A stretch of 64,000 nucleotides of DNA from Brachypodius melanocephalos (taxonomy: Eukaryota; Chordata; Aves; Passeriformes; Pycnonotidae), in contig VZSR01000514.1 in assembly GCA_013398615.1 (NCBI GenBank), positions 10,894,116 to 10,958,115 of the forward strand, written 5' to 3'. A program made the translations under genes and the position numbers. Below, piece by piece: positions 49,050-60,336 of this stretch. Each line of letters opens with the position of its first letter. Position 1 is the first letter of the stretch. The notes beneath the pieces are model-generated. The model was not told the DNA's origin. It saw only the letters and a program-made list of their open reading frames with translations, and did no database searches.

Positions 49050-49282
49050 GTATTCGGGCTCTTGGTTGCCATGGCGATGGAGCGGGCGCTCGGAGCGGGT
49101 GTCAGCAGCATCCCGATCAATGGCAATCAGCTCACGGCCCATCAGCCGTGCAGATGCGCCCGGCCCGGCCGCCTCAGCCCGCACGGACACGGAGCAGCTC
49201 TGCCCCGACAGCCCGGTCCGGCTCTCTCAGGGCACGGGATCTGTCCGAGGAGCAGAGCTCTGCACGGACATAAACGCCTTGT
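49050..49282. promoter_or_regulatory. CpG island, candidate promoter of an unidentified transcript
   Basis: I count about 23 CpG dinucleotides in roughly 230 bp, against very few in the flanking kilobases. The left edge carries 'ggttgccatggcgatgg' (49064-49080), whose first half matches an RFX X-box and whose second half departs from it. The ATG at 49071 sits in an excellent Kozak context (gccATGG) and opens a 101-codon plus-strand frame to 49376, ending where a CR1 fragment begins. The predicted product (arginine-, histidine- and glycine-rich C-terminal to an N-terminal MAMERALGAG) matches nothing I recognise. CpG-rich DNA gives long frames by chance, and the minus strand also has one (49190 to 48954). 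The island is confident; the transcript and ORF are not. Confidence 0.7.
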
Positions 49283-49371
49283 TGTTCGCTCTGTCTGTTC
49301 TCTCACTGTTTTGCAAACGGGGTGTTTCGTATCCTCTGAACTCGATCACTTCCCCCAGGTTTCAGGAGAAA

Positions 49372-49485
49372 CCTAGAATCATGCGGAGTTGAAAGGGATC
49401 CATCAAGACCATCAAATGCAACTCCCGGCCCTGTGCAGGACACCCCAACAATGCTCTCCGTGCCTGAGGACATCGTCCAAACTCG
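49372..49485 (-). mobile_element. CR1 LINE 3' fragment, short
   Basis: 'cctagaatcatgcggagttg', 'aactcccggccctgtgcagg', 'acaccccaacaatgctctcc'. It belongs to the same subtype as 3249-3525 and sits 90 bp right of the CpG island. Confidence 0.85.
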
Positions 49486-52400
49486 GTCAATACTACATTC
49501 CCCAGAGGAAAAGGATTCGTCCATGGTTGACTCAAACATCTCTGGATTTCCCATGACTTTTCACAGCATTTACTACACTAGAGCAGCACCTACATTTCTG
49601 AGGCCAAATGCTTTTTTACTGAGTCAGTTCACCTGTTTTCGGAGGACAAACATTGATGTGCAATCTGTGATTCGTGTAGAAGTTTCCTCACCCAGAAGGA
49701 ACTGAAGCCAGAGTAGCAATCCAGTGACAGGGAGAAAACATGTCATGCTGGATAACTCAGGTCAGATTCCCACACATTTCCACCACAGCAGACAGGGACA
49801 GAATTTTTATCCACATACTTTCAAAGCTAAAATGCTTTAAGTGTATTTCTCCTTCTGTCCAGAAGCATGAAAAGGGCAATTTAGCTATTTAAGTATATCT
49901 GGAACACTCAAACCTGAATGAAAGGTTGCCTCAGACACTCATCACACCCCCAAAAGCTCAATAATTAAATGTATTTCAATGATCCAAATCTCAATTTACC
50001 ACCTTACAGCCTTGTGAGATTACTCTTCAGATCCAAAGGAAGCTGTTTCTTGCTCCTTTCCAGCCCTTCTGACAGGAGCATTCAGACATTCTCTTCCAGC
50101 CCGGAATATTAAAGCCCAAACAGCACCATATCAGAGGGATTAGTCGCACATGTTTACATTGCATTGGCCATTCAACCTCGCTTGTCCTCAGATGGATCTT
50201 AACAATAAAGCAAACAGCTACACTGTGTAACAACCAAAGTGGGTAATCAAAGCCTCTGAACAAAGACAGGGAATTAGAGGGTTTGGAGTTTCTGTGAAAG
50301 CAGCAAAGGATGTCATCAAAGTTGCTACAAACTGACATTTAAGAAACTATCACATCAAGTGTCAAAAATGCTGTATTTTATAAGGGTAGGTGGAAAAGCA
50401 CAAGACCGTAATGACAAAAATTCAATCCCTCTGGGATCATCTGAGAAAACGGGATCCACATTTCAAGCAAAGAAATTCCCCAATGAACCCACTCCTCTCC
50501 ATATGAAAAAGCATCAATAATCAGACCTATTCTTGACATGGCATTTTGTTACTCATCGAATCCTCTCTGTCTAGAGAGCAAAACAAACTCCAAAGGAATT
50601 CACCTGAGGAGTAGGAATTTCCTTCTGTAAGAACTAATACCATCATTTTTGCATCAGTTCTGAGTAGATGTTTTATAGCTTAGGCTGCTCACCGAAACAG
50701 AGCTGAGCCCTCAGGAGCTGAACTGCACCAGCACTGCAGTGGGGACAGCATGGTCTGTGTCACTCCATGGTTTGTCACTCATCAAGGTCGGTTCCAGTGC
50801 AAACACAGGCCACACAATTTTATTTACAGATGGAGATTTATGCCATTTACCACAGCCACAGGTTTTGTCAGGAATGTCTTACAGACTGGATTTCCTCATC
50901 AAAATGGTGCCATCTTCAAAGGGAGAGTGTTGTTTTCTAAACTTCCATGTCCAATTTTCCTGTGGCAGCTACAGTCGCCAAGGGACGTCTACAACTTGTA
51001 GTATTGCCTCAGCTCAAGGAATTTGTGACTTGGTCACAATCCAAGACATGCTGATCTTCAGAACAAAATGCACTGCTCTGCCGGTGCTTGCTGCCAGTCC
51101 TCGTCAGTCTTACCAGTCATGAGAAGAGGAGATTAAAGGCAAAGGCACATCCAAAGTCTCTCCAGTGAGGATTGAAGCATTTCAGCACTGGGCCACAATG
51201 GCATGTTTCATCTTGGCAAACCTGTCCTTGGCATGAAGCTACTTCTGCCATGGCATTCCATCTCATTCTTTTCTGTCAAATTTGGTCTCATGGCATCTTT
51301 GCGATAGCTTTGGCTTCTTTGAGTAATTGGAATGGATGAAGTTAGAAAAGAGAATCTATAGTTCACTTGGAAATGCTGCTGAGGGCTGGTGATATCTTAC
51401 CCTGGGACCACACAGGCTTTAGTGGTCAGTCATGAAATCTACAGTTCATGCAAAACATCCTCCCACTGTTTGCACAGGATCTGGCCCCGCCAAGCAAGGC
51501 CAAGGTCAGAAGATCAATAACAACCTCTCCACCTAACCAGATATTCAGACTATTCTGATTGGCAAGCCTATCAAAACTGCGTTTGCTTTACCTGACCCCT
51601 TGTGTGGTATTTTCATGATGCTCAATCCTCATTTAAACAAGCAATAAAACTAATGGCACTGACCATTCCCGCTGTAAAGGCAAAACATCTGTTTTATCTG
51701 TTCCAACTCAGAGGAACTTGGCTCGTGGTTCAGAACACACCTGAAGGAACAGGTAGCACATTCCTAACAAAAACTGACTCAACTGCCCAAGGGCAGAAAA
51801 ATGAACTGTTGCTGTGTTATCTGAGACATTCACTTTACTACAGGAGCAGACAGACAGGTGGAAAAGCACTGCGGACTGATCTGCTCATTGCTTTCCATAC
51901 TGCACAATGAGTCTTTCCTTCCACAAGGAACCTCTCACCAGGCTTCAACTTCTCAGACTGACCAGCCCAGAGCAGAAACTCCCTGTAACAGAGCACGGGG
52001 ATGAATGAGTTAATCAAAGCCATCCCTGGAAACATTGGGCTGGTGTCTCCACTGACACCACCAGATAACAGCCTTCAAACTTGATAGTGTGATCTACTCA
52101 TTTATTTCTGCAGTGCTGATTTCCACACAAAGCATTTCTCTAAAGATAAATGGTCCAGAAAACTCCGGCTTGGGATTTTTTATTTGGTCTTTGTATTTTA
52201 TGGAATATACAGAAACTTAGAAGTTTTTAATTGTTTGAGATTGAGGTTGTTCTTACAATATACAGACTCCAGATTGGTAGTAGCAAATGAGAGCTCTGTT
52301 CCATCTTCTGCACAAAGACACTATTCTGACTTGTCTCCCAACTTGAATATTAAAAGTTAACTTCAAATCCCTTCATGAAATGGATGTTTATTCTGGGGGT

Positions 52401-55400
52401 TTTTATATGCAGGTTTTGGCATAGTGTGATTTGGTTCATATTTACTTTTCCCCACCATAGCTATAATTTCCCCTTTCAGGATAGTGAAGTGTTCTCTAAT
52501 TGGCTTTTATTTTGCTTCATATACTCTTTGCACCTCATAACAGAGCTTTGAAGAGCTCCCACTTTGGTGAGAGAATTCCTACAGAGGCAGTACTTGCTGT
52601 AAAATATGATGACATTAGTTAAGCAATACGATTCTCGGAACACATATCCCTGACATCAGACTCCAGCAGTCTGCATTACAGGGAAGCAGCAGTCCATAAT
52701 AAGTCCATATACAACAGGGAGTGATGTGATCAGGGCATGTCCTACTGAAACACTTGTTCTTATGAAGTCCATGAATATTGCTTTTAAGTGTAAAAAAAAG
52801 TAATCTATTCTGGAAAGACACTTATGAACAGAAAGGGGGAAAGAATACTCTCTGATCTCTTGAGCCGAGCTCTCAAGACATCAATGACTGTGCACTCATT
52901 TATAATCTCCACTAATTTACTGGCTGCCCTAGAGACACACTTTGATCTTTGGGAAGATCTACTGTATCTCTCTGCTTTGCAACAGGCAATAAAAACTTAT
53001 AATAAAGTGGTCTAAATAATGTAGTCATAGCATCTAGTCCCCAATTCATCAAGGAAGATGCCACCTTGCACTCTACATTCTTGGCATAAATATTCATCAC
53101 CAGCATGGGAAGGCTTGGCTGTGCACAACAAGTTTTGTAGGAGATGTCCTTTCCCTGCAAGTACATGTGCTGTGCGAAAGTCTATATAATTAATGTCAAG
53201 GATCACTGCTACACTTTGAGCTGAGGATGAGAAGCAAATGCAGTTTGCTTCCCCAGGCTGGTTGGTTGGGTTGGTCGGATTGCTGTCATTGCAGGCTGTG
53301 GTTATTCAGGTTTATTAATCCACAGCATTGGGTACACATGGCAGCACCTCACATGCTGGCAGCAAAGGGATATGTTCTGCAGGAGGTTTTGCAGGGGAAG
53401 GAAAGCACATGGAAAGCTCAGCCCAGGGGCTGCAGGTGCAGACCTGTGATGGCAAAAGGAACCAGGTACCATGGGAGAGGTGATGAGCAGCAGCACTGCT
53501 GCACACCCAGCACTGAAACACTCCTGCTCCCCTACGTCCAGCTCCAGAGCTCCAGCACCTTGTCCTTGCCACAGCACTCTGAGACAGGCAAGAGGCCTCT
53601 TACTGCTCTCTGTGATTCACTTCAAATTTCCTCCTGCAGACCCAGGCTCAGCTCTCTCCTTCTCTCACTCGTCCTCTGCTCTCTCCCCTTTCTTTGGTGC
53701 TCAGCCCCACTCTCACTTGGAGCACCACACAGCCACGGAGCTGACACACTGTTTGTACCATGGTGCAACTCACTCTGACTGTGTGTCACCCCCCTCCCTC
53801 CACATCCCTACAGCTTAGTTTTTTCATTAAAGTCTAGCCCAGTGTCCAGCAATCACCAGAAATCACTTCTCCTATAGAAAAGCCCCATCGAGCACCTGCT
53901 ATTCAGTGCAGCTCAGAGATATTCCTCTGAAAGAAGCAGAAATACTCCTCTGAAACTTCTGCTCTCACCAGTGGAAGTGGGATGCTCTGCACTCCTACAA
54001 AAAACAAGTTCAGGAAACCCAACTAAAACTCAGAAAAAAGCAAGGCCCCAGAGCCAACAGATATTTTTTTAATATTTTGGCCTAAATAATGGATAAGGAT
54101 CCCAAGCAAACATTCTTAGGATTAGCCAAGATTAAGAATGTCTCAAGACTGTAAAACAATAAAAATCACAGCCAAATTTAACAGAATTATTTAGCATATG
54201 GTACAGATAGAGGAACAATAATAAAATAATTCAAAGAGCTAAAAGTTCCTCATTATAGCTTCTGAATCTGTAGATCCTTTGTAAAATTTCTTCGTAACGA
54301 CAGAAAGCAACTCCAGCTATTGGGGCTACAGGAAATCCCATGAGAGGCATTATTCTTAACTGTGTATCTGAAATTCATTTTGCTGAAATAAAATGGATTA
54401 AATGTTTTCTGCAGTTATAGGAGCAAGGCATAAAGCACCACCAAGAACCCCAGATCTCCTGTGCATTCACTTTCTGTCACTCAGGGCAACTCTGGAAGAG
54501 AGATCCAATGCAGAGCAGGATTAATGACAGCACGCTTGTGCCAGCTTGGGTTTGTCACGTCAGGATCAGACTCCCATCCTGGTGTACCTGCCTGGGAATC
54601 CTGCTCTTAAACAGCAAAGTGCACTCACACAATCTCTTGGTGGGATGCTTCCAGCTGTATCTGGGGCTGAAATGGAGAGGGAATTGCTCACTTACAAGCC
54701 AGTCAAAATTGAAAGAAAACGCAGATTTGCCACTGACTTTGCCAAGGACCCTTTGTATCAACACAGGTGTCACACAGGAGTGGGTTTGTTTCTTATGAGG
54801 AAGCACCTCCTCAGTGTCAGCAATGAAATAACAGCAGCAGATGCCTCCGTATCTGTCCACACTTGCTGATCCATGGATGTGAGACAGGACACACACAGCA
54901 TGGGAAATGACAGAATACACATCTGGATGCCAAAAAGCATTTACTACAGCAGTTGCTCTGGGAACTGTCTTCCCCACTGACTAGCCAGATAGACAAGGCA
55001 GGGAATATTACCATGGAATAGGCAGATCCAACAGCAGGTTTAAAGTTAACAAAAAGAGAAGAAACACAGCAGTACTTGGATAAAGAGAATTAAATACACC
55101 TCCTGTCCCCAAAAAGACCTCAGTCTCTGAGGGAGTAAAACAGAGAGAACTGAATTTTTGCATGCAATCAAAGCCAAGAGACAACAGAGAGAGAGGCCTC
55201 AGCATGGAGCCCCCACTGCTCACCTGGACCTTGGCTGCAGGGAATGGGGAGAGTCTGGCACAAGTGAGGGGCACAGAATAGCTCCCACAGTCACAAAGGA
55301 GAGGAAACAAGAATGTTTTTTCTGGTGGAAAGGGCAGGGGTTTTGCTGTAGCACTGGGAAAGGGCCACGGCCATTTTACTCCATCTCCTGCTCCAGGCAA

Positions 55401-58400
55401 CTGCCTCATTTGCCTGAGCCTGGAGGGGAACCGAACTCAGCGTTATTGTCAAGATACCATAAAATAAAATTTATTCAATACCAAAAGACTCCTCAGTCGG
55501 ATCAGTCTGACAAGCATTAGATGCTTCATGGCTTTAGTTGACCTGGTAGAAATGACGACAAATTATGATCAAATAAGTGAAGTACTATGGATTGCAGTAA
55601 TGAAACATAGGAGAACTTTGTCCTGTAATTGCCATGGATAGTTTTTTCCCATTTATACCACATCTTTATCAACCATTCTTTTTGGAAAGACTGAATCTCT
55701 GTAACTAAGGGTGAAAGAGCTGAAATTAACTCATGGTATATAAGATTTATAGAAGTATGTATATAACAAGGTGGCTTTCCCGTAAGACGCTCAGACTCAA
55801 ACGTGTACTATTTTTTAAAATTTTTCTAAATAGTCTTCTTTTTTAGGGGAAAACATAGAAAGTGTAGAGCAAAGCCAATCCTGTTCATGCTCTGGAGTGA
55901 GCACACCCATGGGAGAGCACAGCTTACTTCTCTTTTCTGCAGCTCCAGGGCCACACTGGCCTCACTTTTCTGCCCAAGGCCATTCTTTCCCCCCAAGTAT
56001 TTCAATGCTGCTGGGATCTCTTTCTCAGCTTTGCAAAAACTACTCAAACACTGTTCAAAAGGGTATTTTAAGAGTTTCAGTTTTTTGGTTTTCATTGTAT
56101 TAAATTTGTATTTTCCTTGTTAAAAGTTTTCTATTTCTGCCTTGCTGCATGCACTATGTCCCTATTTTGGAATTTCAGACACCTCTGGTGTGAAAATGAA
56201 AACCCCACTTTAACTGGGAGAGAAGAATCAAATACCATTTGCTGGAACAGGTTTCACACCAAAAAGGGAGCATGGAACATGCGTCTTCTTCATAATTACC
56301 ATGGAATTTGTGCAGAAGGAATTTGACACAGTCAACAAAAAAAATGAACAAGAAGAAATGTGTGTTAATGAAATATCATGTATTTGGAGGCCACACAGAG
56401 ATCATGAGAGCTCACAGGAAGAACACATAGCAAACTCCAGCCACAATCATGTCGCAATTTTAGCAGAAATGGCCCCATCACTGAGCAAAATGCCATGGTA
56501 TAAAGTGATAATGTATTGAATTAAGAAAACTTTTTGGAAAATTATACTAGAGGGTCTTTTCCTAAATGGATGGTCATGTTTAATTAGGTTTAAGAGCAAA
56601 TATGGTAAGGGATCCTCACACAACAGAGCAGACTGCTGTTAACTTTGGCTGCTTCCTGAATTTTCAATGAGATCCCTACTATAAAAATCATTTTGCCATT
56701 GCGAACATTAAGGAAAAGATTGCCTTCCTGATCAAAGAATGCCCCCTTTTGGAACATCCCAATCCCACAGAACACAGGTACTGCATCAAGGTGGTTCTGA
56801 ATACCACATTCATGGATTAAGTATTTTTTTCTGTTGGAGGAGCATGCAGTGCAGGCTAAAACCAGAGTTCACTTTATGCCCCTCACTCATGAACTGTTAT
56901 AAAGGCAGACCAAAGTTAACCACTCCTGTGCAGCCTCTGCCAGCCCATGGCTGCACTAAGCCACGCATTTGTGCCATTTGCTTTTCCTAACCAATTTTAC
57001 AATTCCTATCTAACTATATTGACTTTTCAGTGTGGCATTGAGTTTCATTTCCAAAGCAGCAGTCAGGAAAACTTAATGATTCAAAAACAATAGTATTTTA
57101 AGCTCATGGTGGGCCAACCAATCCCTTCCATCCATGGAGTGAAGGGTTTTTCCTCTCAGCCCCGTGGGGACACAAAAGCTTGAAGGCTGCAACACTTGCA
57201 GCAGTTCTGCCCCACTCAGGATCATTGAATGTAGGTGACAGCCCCAATTTCCCCTTCTCTCTCTCCACTTTCTATTACAGAAGGGATGGCAGCTTCCTTT
57301 TAGTCCAGGACAAGATAATTCCCTGTGGATCAAGTGCTCAAGAAGAGGGGAGCACAGCAAGGGAAGTGCTGGCAATTGCCTCTGGCCTTTACGAGGGTGA
57401 AAGTGACTGACAGATAATCCAGGACTAAATCTCTGAAGACAAATCTTGGGGCTCTGACCTTTAAACAATACCAAATCCCTCAGAAAAAAAAATTAAATTC
57501 AAGGTTTAAACTTCTGAAGAGCTCTTTAGACCATTTCAGATCCAGGGGTCCAGTTTTAGAGCAATTCTTTTCAGTACTATTTTGTTTCTGTTGGGGAAAA
57601 ATAAAAAATAGGCACTACTTTTAGACAGACAGGAATAGGAAAGCAATACAGGCACATTCTAGCAGCTGGAAAAATTATGTCTAGAATTAACCAATATAAG
57701 TGGACAGCATAAAGCAGGGCTGTTCTTTCTGATTTGCTTTTTTGGTTGTTTTTTTGAAATGCCACAAATAGAGGTTTTATTACAGCCCCACATTCCACCT
57801 CAAGCAATGGATATTCAACTCTATCCTTTAAAAAGCGTTGCATTTTAAGAAACACAAGAACACATTAACAATGGAATTAAGTAACTGGCACTATTTGTTA
57901 CTCCTGATTTACGAATTCCCATTGGCTTTTCTTATTTTCTCTCCCTCCCCTCCGCAGAACAAGATAATTAGACAGAAGCAAATAAGATGTACAGAGCTAG
58001 AAAACAGAAGAGCCTGACATGTGTAGTGCATGCTGTCAGCCATATGGCATTCTATATATATTGTTACAGATGAAAATTGTACCACACACTGTGCTGTACA
58101 TTAACACTGGAATGGTATACAGTAATTCATGGGAAGAAACTGATACTATCTCCTGTGTTGGCTAATAGATTTTTGAAGTTTTCTCCATAGCATTTTATTT
58201 TAAATGACAGTGTTTTCTATTAATGGGTGGGCACTGTCAGTTTGTTGACCCCGGTCGGGAAGGACGTCTTTTTGTTCCGATGGCAGCCATCATTTCTGTG
58301 AAGTGATGCATGTAAAAAAGCCGGGAAATGCAATTCACCTCACACGCGGCTGTCACTCAATCTGACATCTACATGTTGGAGTATTTTCTCAAAGTTTTCT

Positions 58401-58804
58401 CCATGTGACCCACAAGTTAAAGATCAGGGAGGTTACCTTCATCCAGCCCATCCATGTGTCAATCATCCCCACCTAAAAATGAAAGTTACAAATAAACTGC
58501 TTCTCTATTTATACTCTGCTGCCTGTCCCATCTTTTCCACGTCAATCTCGCCATCTCTCATTACAGCTACATCACACTGCCACCCTTCCTGCTTTGTGTA
58601 TCCCAGATTAAGTCTTTGTTTTTCTGCCGCTGTCCTTCTGAGCATGTAAAGCCCTTAATGCCTTGGCTCTCTATTTTTACCCTGTAAAACTTTGAAAGGA
58701 AACTTAGAAACATATTAGTGGTCTTTTTAAATCAATGCATGGCTACAAATCAAACAAAAACTCTCTTCTCCATGCAGACACACAAGGGAAGTAAATACAA
58801 CCCT
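49486..58804. other. Long unique non-coding stretch
   Basis: About 9.3 kb without a recognised transposon. Open frames of up to 183 codons (+, 53227-53778) are low-complexity Ser/Leu/His-rich and match no family I know. No coding exon or RNA gene was recognised. A conserved-looking block occupies 57.9-58.4 kb. Confidence 0.5.
57900..58390. promoter_or_regulatory. Candidate conserved non-coding element or exon
   Basis: A repeat-free block. A long pyrimidine tract ('ctctccctcccctccgcag', ending at 57957) looks like a splice acceptor on the plus strand. The following frame is open for only 19 codons before TGA. Further right, 'tttgttgaccccggtcggg' and 'tcacacgcggctgtcactc' are CpG-bearing words. 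It may be an enhancer or part of a non-coding transcript. Confidence 0.3.
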
Positions 58805-59050
58805 GAAGCTGAAGTGTCTCAAAGAGAGTAGGGTTAGATAGGGTATTGGAAGGAATCGTTCCCTGGGAGACTTGGGAAGTTCTGGCACAGGGTGCCCAGC
58901 AAAGCTGTGGCTGCCCCATCCCTGGAAATGTCCAAGGTCGGACAGGGCTTGGAGCAGCCTGGGATAGTGGAAGGTGTTCCTGCCACGGCAGGAGGTGGAA
59001 TGAGATGGGTTTTAAGATTCCTTCTGACCCAAACCATTCTGTGTTTCTGA
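58805..59050 (+). mobile_element. CR1 LINE 3' fragment
   Basis: Sense CR1: 'gagagtagggttagataggg', 'ctggcacagggtgcccagca', 'ctgggatagtggaaggtgtt', 'tgccacggcaggaggtggaa', ending 'ccattctgtgtttctgattt'. It is the passerine-like subtype, well preserved. Confidence 0.95.
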
Positions 59051-60159
59051 TTTCATTCTTTCTGTGCCAGCTGTCGGAGCACGCTGAGGGAAATGCCAAA
59101 GGCAGAATCAGGGACCTGGGCTGTGTTTTCCAAAGTTCTTGGTGTATCACTATCACTGCCTAGTAGAGATGAGGGGTTTTATATGTGCTGAAAGTTGACT
59201 TAAACAAAATTACACCAAGGAAAAAAAATATTATCAAAATCAAAAAATATTACTGCAAATTACCTCTCCTGGTATCCAAACTCCTTCCTGTATTTAGAAA
59301 AATGCTTCATAAAATCCCGACCTCTTCCTAATTAACAGAGGCAACTCTGTTCCCCAACCCCTGAACACTGAACTGAAGAATAAGCTGGAAATCACACAAG
59401 AAATCTTGAATTACTTCAGCTAGAATAAAACTTCATGGAAGACTGTCCTTCAAATCCAATGGCTTGGGATCAAGCTCCTTGTACTACTGAAGGAGATAAA
59501 CTCATCTGAAATATCCACAAAAAACACAGAGGGACGATTTGGGAATGGATTCCTCTCAATTACCAAGCAGGACCATGCAATTCCTTATCTTACTTACGTT
59601 TTCTTGCCAAAAATCTAGTCTGGCTTTCAAGCATTTTGTTTGTTTCACTGTTAAATCCCGGTTCCCATTGGGAAATAAGGTGAATCAAGGCAAGGCAGAC
59701 AAATTCAGAGCCTCATCTCCATGCAGGCAGCAAATTTACTCACAACACTCTTCAGATGTGGTACATGGGGGTTTCAAACCTTGGCCATATCCAGGGAATC
59801 CAGAGGTGAAAGAATATTTTCTGCCTGTCTTCAAAGGAGTGTATTTCCAAGCACCATCCTTTGGGAAGTGCCTTATCTGGCAAGCAAAAACAGCTATTGC
59901 AGTGCAAAGAGCAGAAAATGAAGCAAATTACCTCCATATTTTTGGCAGGAAATGTTATATACCAGGTAGTTCCTCTCACACTCCTCCTCTCCTGCTCCAT
60001 CAATATTTGAGTACTGCCTACAAAGAGGAACTGGCTTCACAAAAACCATGCATGGCAAATACATGGAAATATCTCCATATATCCAAATACACCTCTAAAT
60101 ATCTCAGCAGTTGGGTTATTTTTCTTAGTGGTGGGGAATGCAAATTCCAGACTTCCCAG

Positions 60160-60245
60160 GCAGAGGAGGGGGTTGAACCTAGGTCTGCTTCGTGCTTTCA
60201 TGCTAGACAAGCATCCAGCTCTTGAACAGAGGCAGGTTGGGATCA
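60160..60245 (-). repeat. tRNA-like relic (SINE or tRNA pseudogene)
   Basis: On the minus strand, 'ctctgttcaagagct' resembles a tRNA A-box region. It is followed by 'tgcttgtctagcatg', like a tRNA-Ala anticodon arm, and then by 'gacctaggttcaacccc' with a B-box (GGTTCAACCCC). An insertion of about 10 bases between the anticodon arm and the T arm rules out a functional tRNA. It may be an old tRNA-derived SINE; 'ctctgcc' after the B-box recalls MIR-like heads. Chance resemblance is possible. Confidence 0.35.
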
Positions 60246-60318
60246 CCACTTCCCTGGTTTCCTCTTTCCTTTCAAAGATTTCATTTGAAAAGTGGAAGTA
60301 AAGCAAAAAAACAAAGGA

Positions 60319-60336
60319 GAAAAAAAAAAAAAAAGA
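60319..60336. repeat. A-rich homopolymer
   Basis: About 16-17 A residues preceded by an A-rich stretch. Confidence 0.9.

Noticed and set aside
53227..53778. 183-codon plus-strand ORF
   Set aside because: Low-complexity Ser/Leu/His-rich translation with overlapping open frames on the other strand, typical of GC-rich non-coding DNA.
49486..58804. Endogenous retrovirus or LTR
   Set aside because: No paired LTRs, primer-binding site, polypurine tract or pol-like translation was found by eye.
59539..60225. 228-codon plus-strand ORF, the longest in the window
   Set aside because: No recognisable domain, no promoter or splice context, and its C-terminus runs through a tRNA-like relic on the opposite strand. 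A frame of this length is plausible by chance in 64 kb.
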